From: CAZIDL01 sp964537825 | GTDB taxonomy: Bacteria; Bacteroidota; Bacteroidia; Flavobacteriales_D; CAYVSK01 | Assembly: GCA_964537825.1 (NCBI GenBank) | Contig: CAZIDL010000020.1 | Span: 1-37,345 of the forward strand | DNA length: 37,345 nt | Direction: 5' to 3' | In this document: positions 17,244 to 24,538 of the stretch, piece after piece | Layout of the letters: the number at the start of each line of letters is the position of its first letter | Position numbering within the stretch: position 1 is the stretch's first letter | Notes under the pieces: model-generated | The model's database searches: none | What the model was told of the DNA's origin: nothing | What the model saw: the letters and a program-made list of their open reading frames with translations, nothing else | Made by a program: the position numbers and the translations under genes

Positions 17244-17903
17244 ATGAGCCGGAATCGAGCCTTATTGATACGGATCCTGATCTTCGGAGCGATCGCTTTC
17301 GGGGCCATTTACATCGGTTCTCAGATCATCCGGGAAGGGAAAGAACTCCCCGTCTATTCTCCTTCTGAATTGAACCCGGAATTGGTGGACTCTTCGATGC
17401 AGGATGTCCAAAGCGGTCATCGGATCGATGATTTCATGCTCCTCGATCAACACGGGGATACGATCACCCGATCGGATATGGAAGGGAAGGTGAACGTCAT
17501 CAATTTCTTTTTCACATCTTGCCAAGGGATCTGTCCGAAAATGAACAGCAACCTCAACGAGGTGGCCGGAGCTTTTAAAGGGAACGGAAAGGTGAACTTC
17601 TTTTCTCACACCGTCGATCCTTCTTATGACACGGTAGGTGTCCTCAAAGAATACGCTCAGAAATATGAACACACCGGCGAGCAGTGGCATTTCCTGACGG
17701 GAAGCAAGGAAACGATCTACGACCTGGCCAGAGGTTCTTATTTCGCGGTCCGAACGAAAGGAAGTGGCGGCAAAAGCGATTTCATCCATACCGAGAATGT
17801 GATCTTAGTGGATGGCAAGGGGAGGTTGCGCGGTTTCTATGATGGGACCTCCGATCGCTCGATGGAAAAACTGAAGAAGGACATCCGCATCCTTCTTCGC
17901 TGA
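17244..17903 (+). CDS. SCO1/SenC family copper chaperone
   Basis: The protein is 219 residues with an N-terminal membrane anchor (about 7-27) and a periplasmic thioredoxin-fold domain. The copper-binding pair C93 and C97 is in TSCQGICPKM, and the conserved histidine is H182 in DFIHTENVILVD. SHTVDPSYDT is also a SCO family motif. SCO proteins deliver copper to the CuA site of cytochrome c oxidase or act as thiol reductases. No oxidase subunit is in the window, so the partner is inferred from the family. It has its own promoter box and is followed after 52 bases by a T9SS-exported protein on the same strand. Confidence 0.93.
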   Translation: MSRNRALLIRILIFGAIAFGAIYIGSQIIREGKELPVYSPSELNPELVDSSMQDVQSGHRIDDFMLLDQHGDTITRSDMEGKVNVINFFFTSCQGICPKMNSNLNEVAGAFKGNGKVNFFSHTVDPSYDTVGVLKEYAQKYEHTGEQWHFLTGSKETIYDLARGSYFAVRTKGSGGKSDFIHTENVILVDGKGRLRGFYDGTSDRSMEKLKKDIRILLR

Positions 17904-17955
17904 TATTCGTTAACTGCTCAGATCGTTTTATCTTGGATCCTAAGGAGTTCGGACT

Positions 17956-19044
17956 ATGAGAAGGATCTTCTGGACTATAACCTGCATCGTTCTTTCTTTC
18001 TGCTTTCTTGTTGCAGCTTTTCCTCCGCCTTATGATTTCACGTCCTCACAGGATGGGGATTGGCAGGCTGCCTCTGCCTGGAACGAAGCAGGGTCGCCTT
18101 CCTGCAACACCACTTCCAAGATCCTGATCGATGGAGATACGATCACCGCGAACTGTGCCATCGATGTATCCGGTGGTGGTAGCATTACGGTTCGCAACGA
18201 AGGATATTTGAAGATCAAGGGAGGTCTTGAGGTGAGTGGCCAAGCAGAGGTCACTGTCGAAGATGACGCTGGAATGCGGGTAGAAGGGGATCTTACCATC
18301 AGTGGTCAGGGTTCCTTCACAACGAATGGAGAAACGGATGTCACCCAGGATCTGGTGAAGAATGGGAACAAGTCATCTGCGGATGGTAGTGGGACTTTGA
18401 ACTTAGGGGGAACGGGTTGTTCCAATTTCAGCGGCACTGGTGATTGCAATGGGAATGCGCCGCTTCCGGTGAAACTCCTCGAATTCAAAGCTGAAGCTAA
18501 GAGAGAAAAGGTCCGGGTGAGTTGGGTGACCGCTTCGGAGGATCGGAACGACCATTTTCTCTTGCAGCGTAGTTCGAGAGGGGTCGATTACCAGACCATA
18601 AAAAGAATAGAAGGGCAGGGGACCTCTGTCCAGCGCCACAGTTATGAGCATTTGGATACGGATCCTCTGCAGGGGGGTCAATATTATCGATTGATCCAAG
18701 TCGACCGGAACGGGAAGCGTACTGAATATGGACCCCGAAGGGCTGAGGTCAAGGCAAAGGACCGTAGGAAGGATTGTGAGATGAAGGTCGTGCCCAACCC
18801 TTGCAGTGGGAACTGCAAGGTTCGCTTTAAAGGGGATTGCGAGAAGCGTATGGAGGATGGTGAACTTCAGGTCCGGCTATATGATATAGCAGGGAACCGG
18901 ATCCAAACCAACATGGAAAGAAGTGGCGGCTTTTCTTCTGAGCTCTTCATCGACACCGATGAAAACCTTAGTCCGGGGGTTTATGTCGTAAGAGCGGTGA
19001 GTAATAAGGGCGCTGTGGCCTCTGAAAAAATGAAGAAGGAATGA
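17956..19044 (+). CDS. T9SS-exported protein with beta-helix-like N-terminus and type A sorting domain
   Basis: The protein is 362 residues. Residues 1-21 are a signal peptide. Residues about 30-165 look like a short parallel beta-helix or G8-like domain (DGDW-x(3)-SAWNEAG, then short repeats such as GYLKIKGGLEVSGQ and GMRVEGDLTISGQ). LPVKLLEFKAE (170-180) begins a fibronectin-III-like module (about 170-265), the arrangement seen in many T9SS cargo proteins. Residues about 274-362 form the type A C-terminal sorting domain (KVVPNPCSGN ... GVYVVRAVSN). The start of that domain holds four cysteines (C274, C283, C287, C295), which is unusual. It should be carried across the outer membrane by the T9SS. 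Its stop overlaps the start of the next lipoprotein gene (ATGA). Confidence 0.9.
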   Translation: MRRIFWTITCIVLSFCFLVAAFPPPYDFTSSQDGDWQAASAWNEAGSPSCNTTSKILIDGDTITANCAIDVSGGGSITVRNEGYLKIKGGLEVSGQAEVTVEDDAGMRVEGDLTISGQGSFTTNGETDVTQDLVKNGNKSSADGSGTLNLGGTGCSNFSGTGDCNGNAPLPVKLLEFKAEAKREKVRVSWVTASEDRNDHFLLQRSSRGVDYQTIKRIEGQGTSVQRHSYEHLDTDPLQGGQYYRLIQVDRNGKRTEYGPRRAEVKAKDRRKDCEMKVVPNPCSGNCKVRFKGDCEKRMEDGELQVRLYDIAGNRIQTNMERSGGFSSELFIDTDENLSPGVYVVRAVSNKGAVASEKMKKE

Positions 19045-19829
19045 AGTGGCATTCCTTCCTTTTCGCGCTGTTTGCTCTGTTTTTTCTTCTCGTCGAGGGG
19101 TGTTCTTCGGATAAAGGGAAGAACGAGCGGTTGAGAAGTTCTGTGGAAGAAGCAAAGGGAGTGGAGATGGATACCCTCGATGATCCCAAAGCTTTCCTGC
19201 TCCCCACCCCCACCCAAATTCCTACTTACATCTATAATGCGACCACGGACTATCATTCGGAGATCTTGTTAAGTCCTGAAGAACTCTCCGGATCCCCTTA
19301 TAAAAAGGAAAAAGCGACGAAATTGGGTGGCATCCTTGTAGATGCGGCCTACAGTGGACTGCACGATGATCCTGCACGTGTAAAGGAGTATGCGAAGAGC
19401 ATTCGGAAATTATCGGAAGGACTTTCTCTGAGTTCACTGATCGAAAAAGAAAGGGTCGAACGGCTGAAAGAACTTTCCGACCAAAAAGCTCCCTTGAGTA
19501 AGGAATTGCTTCGCTTCTACCAGGATGTCCATAAAGAGCTTAAAAAAGAAAAGGATAAAAAGATCGGGTATTACATGGTAAGGGGGGCTTTTATCGAAGG
19601 CCTCTACCTATCCCTTTCCATCAAAAAGGAGATCCCCGGACTCAGTTGGGAGCGGATCATAGAGCAGCAAAGACTGTACTGGGAGAACCTGCGAAAACTC
19701 GAACGGGTTCTGTTCAACGGTAAAAGGAAAAAGGATGAACGCGACCCCTTGAAAGGGGTTCTGGGATCAAAGGATAAAAAGGTCTCTCTTGAAAAAGTGC
19801 AGAGCTTAAGGGAGGAAAGCTTCTATTGA
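19041..19829 (+). CDS. Lipoprotein of unknown function, coupled to the T9SS protein
   Basis: The protein is 262 residues. The signal peptide ends in a lipobox LVEGC with C21 as the lipidated residue. The mature part is almost entirely helical in appearance and rich in Lys, Glu and Leu, with a recognisable block GGILVDAAYSGLHDDPARVKEYAKSI early and a histidine-poor, tyrosine-containing block GYYMVRGAFIEGLYLSLSI later. I recognise no named domain; similar helical lipoproteins occur in Bacteroidota. The ATG sits inside the upstream stop (ATGA at 19041-19044), so it is likely made together with the T9SS-exported protein and may act on or hold it. That partnership is inference. Confidence 0.82.
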   Translation: MKWHSFLFALFALFFLLVEGCSSDKGKNERLRSSVEEAKGVEMDTLDDPKAFLLPTPTQIPTYIYNATTDYHSEILLSPEELSGSPYKKEKATKLGGILVDAAYSGLHDDPARVKEYAKSIRKLSEGLSLSSLIEKERVERLKELSDQKAPLSKELLRFYQDVHKELKKEKDKKIGYYMVRGAFIEGLYLSLSIKKEIPGLSWERIIEQQRLYWENLRKLERVLFNGKRKKDERDPLKGVLGSKDKKVSLEKVQSLREESFY

Positions 19830-19846
19830 CCCTTTCTGGAGAGGGT
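19829..19846. terminator. Small hairpin between lipoprotein gene and tRNA-Ala
   Basis: ACCCTTT (19829-19835) pairs with AGAGGGT (19840-19846), seven pairs with one T-G, around a CTGG loop. It lies directly after the lipoprotein stop and just beyond the 3' end of the opposing tRNA, so it could end transcripts from both sides. There is no T-run, which lowers confidence. Confidence 0.4.
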
Positions 19847-19848
19847 AG

Positions 19849-19922
19849 TGGAGAATATCGGACTCGAACCGATGACCTCAACGCTGCCAGCGTTGCGCTC
19901 TAGCCAACTGAGCTAATTCCCC
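19849..19922 (-). tRNA. tRNA-Ala(GGC)
   Basis: The minus strand folds as a complete cloverleaf: acceptor GGGGAAT / ATTCTCC, D arm GCTC ... GAGC, anticodon stem CAACG / CGTTG around the loop CTGGCAG, and T arm ATCGG-TTCGAGT-CCGAT. The anticodon is GGC. The third acceptor pair is G3-U70, the classic alanine identity element, and the discriminator base is A. The 3' CCA is not encoded (the next bases read CTA), so it must be added after transcription. Confidence 0.97.
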
Positions 19923-19932
19923 ATTTTGAGCG

Positions 19933-19940
19933 CGAATTTA
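19933..19940 (-). promoter_or_regulatory. TAAATTCG box before tRNA-Ala
   Basis: The minus strand reads TAAATTCG, one mismatch from TAnnTTTG, 10 bases before the tRNA 5' end. That spacing would give a very short 5' leader. Confidence 0.35.
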
Positions 19941-19963
19941 AGAAAGTTCCGTTATTTGTGCCT

Positions 19964-20848
19964 ATGCTCTCCGAGCCCTTAAGATCCCGTATTGCTGAGG
20001 AGATTAACGCCGTGCACCCGGATGACGATGGGTCCCTCGAAGAAGTCCGTGCGGTGGGTGGTGGTAGTATCAACGATGCTTATCGGCTCACGACCAGGAA
20101 AGGACGCTATTTTCTAAAGCTTAATCATGCAGAGCGTTTCCCGGGCATGTTCGAAGCAGAAGCCCGGGGTTTGCGCCTTATGAGGGAAAGTGGCGAGATA
20201 GAGGTCCCAGAGCCTTATGCGACGGGAAAAGAGAGGGAGCAAGCTTTTATCCTGATGGCCTTTGTGGAAGGAGGAAAGGCTGATAATGCGTTCTGGGAAC
20301 GTTTTGGAAAGGAGTTGGCCCGGATGCACAAGCATTCGGCCGATCGTTTCGGGTTGGATCATGACAATTATATCGGCTCGCTTCCTCAGTATAATGAGGA
20401 ACGTCCGGATTGGTCTAGCTTTTTCGCAGAGATGAGGCTTATGCCTCAAATGAAGATGGTTCGGGATGCTGGGAAGATGGACCGCTCGGATCAAAGGGCC
20501 TTTGAAAGGCTTTACGAAAGGCTCGATGATCTTTTCCCAAAAGAGCCCCCGGCCTTGATCCATGGGGATCTTTGGAGCGGGAATTATATGGTCGGTCCCG
20601 AAGGGAGTCCGAGCATCGTGGATCCTGCGGTCTATTACGGTCATCGGGAAATGGACCTGGGGATGAGCACGCTCTTCGGTCGTTTCGGGGATGGCTTTTA
20701 TCGGGCCTACGATGCCGAATATCCGTTGGAAGAGGGTTGGGAAGAACGGCTCGATCTGGCCAATCTCTATCCCCTCATGGTACACGTGAATCTTTTCGGG
20801 GGCGGTTTTTCCTCGGAGGTTCGCAGCATCCTTCGGCGATTCACATAA
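19964..20848 (+). CDS. Fructosamine kinase family protein
   Basis: From the ATG at 19964 (a GTG two codons earlier is less likely) the protein has 294 residues, full length for the family. It shows a kinase-like fold: GGGSIND (32-38) as the nucleotide loop, K52 in FLKLN, the family block GLDHDNYIGSLPQ (130-142), catalytic HGDLWSGN (200-207, with D202), and the metal-binding DPAVYYGHREMDL (220-232). The family phosphorylates ketosamines (ribulosamine or erythrulosamine on proteins) so that they decompose, a protein-deglycation role, and it is cytosolic. It runs divergently from the tRNA and convergently to the lamin-tail gene, with a 16-base gap that contains the palindrome TAAGCGCTTA across its stop codon. 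Confidence 0.92.
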   Translation: MLSEPLRSRIAEEINAVHPDDDGSLEEVRAVGGGSINDAYRLTTRKGRYFLKLNHAERFPGMFEAEARGLRLMRESGEIEVPEPYATGKEREQAFILMAFVEGGKADNAFWERFGKELARMHKHSADRFGLDHDNYIGSLPQYNEERPDWSSFFAEMRLMPQMKMVRDAGKMDRSDQRAFERLYERLDDLFPKEPPALIHGDLWSGNYMVGPEGSPSIVDPAVYYGHREMDLGMSTLFGRFGDGFYRAYDAEYPLEEGWEERLDLANLYPLMVHVNLFGGGFSSEVRSILRRFT

Positions 20849-20864
20849 GCGCTTACCCTCGGAT

Positions 20865-23444
20865 CTATCGCGTTCCGACCACGCAGGTCTCTTTTTCCAC
20901 TACCCTTTTACCGTCCGGGTGGATGCATTCCAGGAGGATAACGTAGATCCCGATCGGGGCTTTAGAACCGTCTTTCAGGGTCCCTGACCAGGTGAAACTC
21001 CCTTTCCGTCCCAGGAGTTGACCATCGGCAAGCTCTTTCACTACCCTCCCTCTTGCTGTGTGGATACGAAGGGAACAGTTCATCCCCGGTCTGGAAAAGC
21101 GGTAACGGACCTTTAGGTGATCCCGGTCCCCATCCATATTCGGTGAAAAGACTTCAGGTTCAGTCCAGAGCCGGGCTTTCCAGATATCTTTAGCCGAGCT
21201 TCTGAATTGGGAGTTCTTTTCCCCTGGCGTGGCGTAGTTCACTGATGATGCCGCTGAATGCCAATTGTCCTCATGATCGGTCGGTGCTTCAGGGTCGATC
21301 CGTTCGAGGGATACGCCTTCCTGTTCCTGAAGGAGGGAATGGTGCATTCCTGCATTGTAAGCGAAGCGATCGAGGAGCGCACCCTGCTGGTTCAGAAGGA
21401 CCACGGTCCCACTATCATTGGTATAAGTAGGGAATTCCTTCATAGCAACCCCCCTGCCTATAGGAGTTCCGGGATGTGCTTCCTTAACGATCGTCGTATC
21501 CTTCGTCAAAAAACGATAACTGCCCGGAGGAATGAGCTGTTCGCGTCCCGGCACTTTTTCACGGTCCGTTATGCTGTCTTCGAAGCTTGCGAGGGTCCAG
21601 TCGCTCAGATCCAGGGTGCGTTCGGAACGATTGTAACACTCTACGAAGTCCACTCCATCCGGCATGGGATCGAAGAGCACCTCGTTGATCACTACATCCT
21701 TTTTTCGGGCTCCGTAAGGAAGCAGGAAAGAAGTTTTCAATGGGGATCCCTGTTCATTCCCAAAGCAATCAGGGACCCGGTCGGACTTTAGATGGTACCT
21801 ACGCCCGGTATCCAATGAGCTCTCCGTTCTCAGGCGAAGATGACCCAGGCTCGTTCGAAAAGCAGTGTCCACGTCCGGCCCCTTCGGGATGCTGAAATAT
21901 TCTTTTAAAGCCGTGTCCGGGAATATTCCTTCGTCAAAACGCAACAAGATCGTAGATGCGTTCAAGGGGTGTGCTCCTTTGATAGTCGGAGCTTTGGTGT
22001 CGTAGGAAGGGTCGTATAAGGAATTGATCGCACCCGGTGTGCCTCCTTCAGGATCCGTCGAGGCCTTCCAGTTCTCCTGCTCTTGACAGAGGGATCCGGG
22101 AGCGATCCTTTCGAGGGACCAGCCCCCGTCTTCTTTGGTTTTATCACCGTACCAATCGTCCTTATAGTGGACCTGATCGATCCGTTCGCCGTTTTCTGCC
22201 AAGAGCTCCACCCTCTCACCACCATTGGTCAGCGACGGCAGGGGGTTCAGAAGAAGGGGGCTAGGAATGGTAAAGAGCGAACTGTCCCCGGCTTCGATGA
22301 GCAGAACGCGATCCCCGGGACGCAAGGTCCGTTGTGGTAGTTTTGAACTGTCGCCGTCGACGATAAGCGTCCAATCTTCCAGGTCCTGTATCAGGCTGTC
22401 CGCTGCATGGAGCTCGAGGTATTCCCCGTCGGGTAACCCTACGGGGGGTGAGGGGTCGGCCATGATCTCATTGATCACGACCGCTCCTTTTTCCGGAGAA
22501 GCAGGGATCAGGTGATGGAAAGGGAGTTGTTCGGGTGCGGCGGGATTTCCGGCTGTATCTTTTACGGAAGGGACGGAAAGGGTGTACTTGCTGTCGTTCT
22601 GAAGAGTGGAAGGAAAGAAAAGGGTCAGCTTGTGGTCCGCGGCGGTTAAGAGCAAGGAATCCGGGCCGATCCCTAAGGGAAGGAGCTCAAAGGCCTTGGC
22701 CTGGAAGGAGGCAGGATCGAGCGCTTCGTCGTAATGCAATTCCAGGACTCCCTTTTTTGGGTCCTTGAAAGCTTCGATCTGAGGCGGGATGCTGTCCTGA
22801 AACGGTGAGCCGCTCACCTCGATCCGGTCGAAGAAGAAAGCATCGGACCGGGTTGCGGTGTATTGGCAATGAAATCCAAAATAAGTGCTCTTCTGCACGC
22901 TAGCATCGTAGCTACTTCCTTCGAAAAGAAAGTTCGATCCGCCACCCGTGTCCAGTTCCAGCTCGAAATGCCCTGTTCCCGTTCGGGTAACGCGAACGCT
23001 CAGGGTTACCGGATCCTGGTCCACTCGCCCGTCCTTCCCATCGATCAGCTTGCTCTTCTTTTTCCCGTTCTGCCGGTACAAGGATACCTCGTCCTCGCTG
23101 TCCCCGATCCGAACGAAATAGGCATCTTGAGCGGAATCGAGCTTGGGGTCAGAAGCGGTCAGGTACACGTCCAGGTAGTTGGATCCGGAGGGAGGGAAGG
23201 CCAGGCGGGTAAAGAATCGCCATTCCGCTCCACCGATGGATTGGGAAGCTGTGACCAGCGATGATGAAGCGTCCAGGGAAGGAGCATCGAGTTGCAGTTC
23301 CTTTGCTGGGTTCACTTTGAAATCCGCACTATCGCCGATCCAAGTCGGGTTTTGATCCAGGTTCCCGTCTGCAAAGGAGTCTTGAACTTGTCCTTGGAGG
23401 ATCGGACTCCAACAGATCGTTATGATAAGAAGGAAAGAACGCAC
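20865..23444 (-). CDS. Lamin-tail-domain surface protein with gliding/T9SS-type C-terminal domain
   Basis: The protein is 859 residues from a GTG start at 23444, chosen because it begins a good signal peptide (about 1-19, ending LQGQ). Residues about 20-190 are a lectin-like beta-sandwich (DSFADGNLDQNPTWIGD at its start). Next comes a Big_5-like Ig module (about 225-315), a first lamin-tail domain (about 322-450, VVINEIMADPSPP), a second Big_5-like module (about 470-570), and a second lamin-tail domain (about 575-720, VVINEVLFDPMPDGVDFVE). The last 100 residues have the form EVFSPNMDGDRDHL ... GIYVILLECIHPDGK, typical of the FlgD-like C-terminal domain on T9SS-associated proteins. It is expected at the cell surface. 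Its ligand is unknown; lamin-tail proteins often occur alongside secreted nucleases or adhesins. Confidence 0.9.
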   Translation of the reverse strand: MRSFLLIITICWSPILQGQVQDSFADGNLDQNPTWIGDSADFKVNPAKELQLDAPSLDASSSLVTASQSIGGAEWRFFTRLAFPPSGSNYLDVYLTASDPKLDSAQDAYFVRIGDSEDEVSLYRQNGKKKSKLIDGKDGRVDQDPVTLSVRVTRTGTGHFELELDTGGGSNFLFEGSSYDASVQKSTYFGFHCQYTATRSDAFFFDRIEVSGSPFQDSIPPQIEAFKDPKKGVLELHYDEALDPASFQAKAFELLPLGIGPDSLLLTAADHKLTLFFPSTLQNDSKYTLSVPSVKDTAGNPAAPEQLPFHHLIPASPEKGAVVINEIMADPSPPVGLPDGEYLELHAADSLIQDLEDWTLIVDGDSSKLPQRTLRPGDRVLLIEAGDSSLFTIPSPLLLNPLPSLTNGGERVELLAENGERIDQVHYKDDWYGDKTKEDGGWSLERIAPGSLCQEQENWKASTDPEGGTPGAINSLYDPSYDTKAPTIKGAHPLNASTILLRFDEGIFPDTALKEYFSIPKGPDVDTAFRTSLGHLRLRTESSLDTGRRYHLKSDRVPDCFGNEQGSPLKTSFLLPYGARKKDVVINEVLFDPMPDGVDFVECYNRSERTLDLSDWTLASFEDSITDREKVPGREQLIPPGSYRFLTKDTTIVKEAHPGTPIGRGVAMKEFPTYTNDSGTVVLLNQQGALLDRFAYNAGMHHSLLQEQEGVSLERIDPEAPTDHEDNWHSAASSVNYATPGEKNSQFRSSAKDIWKARLWTEPEVFSPNMDGDRDHLKVRYRFSRPGMNCSLRIHTARGRVVKELADGQLLGRKGSFTWSGTLKDGSKAPIGIYVILLECIHPDGKRVVEKETCVVGTR

Positions 23445-23500
23445 GATCCAAAAGAAGTTCAGGTCCTTTTTCCTGCGTTGAACGGTGTGGAGGGATCTTG

Positions 23501-23508
23501 TAGCTTCG
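23501..23508 (+). promoter_or_regulatory. TAGCTTCG box for asd
   Basis: TAGCTTCG is one mismatch from TAnnTTTG, 24 bases before the ATG at 23533. TTG at 23478-23480 is a possible -33 element. Confidence 0.4.
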
Positions 23509-23532
23509 CGGAAAGCTCAATTGCTCAGCCCT

Positions 23533-24519
23533 ATGGATCTAGCTATTGTAGGTGTGACCGGCATGGTCGGACAGGTGCTTCTTCGCGTACTGGAGCGACG
23601 GGAATTCCCGGTGGACAACCTTATTCCCGTTGCTTCCGAGCGGTCGCAGGGAAAGGAGGTCCAATTCCGCGGGGAGGCATATCCGATCCGACGCTTGGAT
23701 GAAGCGATGGAGGCCTGTCCGGACATTGCGATCTTTTCTGCCGGGAGTGGGATCGCCCGGGAGTGGGCGTCGGGGTTTGCAGACCGGGGAACGGTCGTTG
23801 TCGACAATTCGTCGGCTTTTCGGATGGAGGAAGGGGTTCCGCTCGTCGTGCCAGAGGTCAACGGTGCTCAGCTAAGCGGAGCGGAGCGGATCATCGCCAA
23901 TCCGAATTGTTCCACGATCCAGTTCGTTATGGCTTTGGCCCCGATCCATGAAGCCTATGGGGTGGAGCGTGCGGTGGTCTCCACGTATCAGTCGGTCACG
24001 GGTTCTGGTCAAAAAGCCCTCGACCAGTTGATGGGAGAACGAAGGGGAGAGCATCCCGAGAAGGCCTATCCCTATCCCATCGATCTCAATTGCCTTCCGC
24101 ATTGTGGAGACTTTTTCGATACCGGTTATACGGAGGAGGAAATGAAGCTCATAAGGGAGCCGATGAAGATCCTGAACGATGCTTCCCTGCGGCTTACAGC
24201 CACCACGGCCCGCATTCCGGTCAAAGGCGGGCACTCGGAATCTGTGAATCTGGAATTGAAGCGCGAATTCGAGATCGGTGATCTTCAGCGTCTTTTATCG
24301 GAAACCCCCGGCGTCAAACTCCAGGACAACCCCGATGCCAATCAATATCCCATGCCCCGTCATGCGGAAGGGAACGATGAGGTCTTCGTGGGACGCCTAC
24401 GCAGGGATACCACCAAGGATTTCGCTCTGGATCTTTGGATCGTAGCCGATAATCTTCATAAAGGAGCTGCTACGAACGCCGTCCAGATCGCTGAAATGAT
24501 GATGGAACGGAAAGGCTGA
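23533..24519 (+). CDS. asd: Aspartate-semialdehyde dehydrogenase
   Basis: From the ATG at 23533 the protein has 328 residues. An in-frame start 16 codons upstream adds a stretch unlike the family and overlaps the promoter box. The NADP-binding loop GVTGMVG is at residues 7-13, right at the N-terminus as expected. The nucleophile is C126 in ANPNCSTIQ, and the acid/base histidine is H234 in RIPVKGGHSESVN. The enzyme reduces aspartyl phosphate to aspartate semialdehyde in the route to lysine/diaminopimelate, threonine and methionine, in the cytosol. It stands alone, divergent from the lamin-tail gene, and its stop lies within a hairpin shared with the convergent acyl-CoA synthetase gene. Confidence 0.95.
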   Translation: MDLAIVGVTGMVGQVLLRVLERREFPVDNLIPVASERSQGKEVQFRGEAYPIRRLDEAMEACPDIAIFSAGSGIAREWASGFADRGTVVVDNSSAFRMEEGVPLVVPEVNGAQLSGAERIIANPNCSTIQFVMALAPIHEAYGVERAVVSTYQSVTGSGQKALDQLMGERRGEHPEKAYPYPIDLNCLPHCGDFFDTGYTEEEMKLIREPMKILNDASLRLTATTARIPVKGGHSESVNLELKREFEIGDLQRLLSETPGVKLQDNPDANQYPMPRHAEGNDEVFVGRLRRDTTKDFALDLWIVADNLHKGAATNAVQIAEMMMERKG

Positions 24520-24538
24520 TGGATGGTCAGGCCTTTTC
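24509..24538. terminator. Bidirectional hairpin containing both stop codons of asd and the acyl-CoA synthetase
   Basis: Bases 24509-24519 (GGAAAGGCTGA) pair with 24527-24538 (TCAGGCCTTTTC) with one bulged G at 24531: eleven pairs including one G-T, around a seven-base loop. The TGA of asd is in the left arm and the TCA (complement of TGA) of the opposing gene is in the right arm. The TTTT in the right arm follows the stem core for the plus-strand transcript. Confidence 0.6.

Noticed and set aside
20114..20785. 223-codon minus-strand frame
   Set aside because: It is a shadow of the fructosamine-kinase gene, which carries all its catalytic motifs.
23485..23532. 16-residue N-terminal extension of aspartate-semialdehyde dehydrogenase
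   Set aside because: The nucleotide-binding loop must sit at the N-terminus, and the extension spans a promoter-like box.
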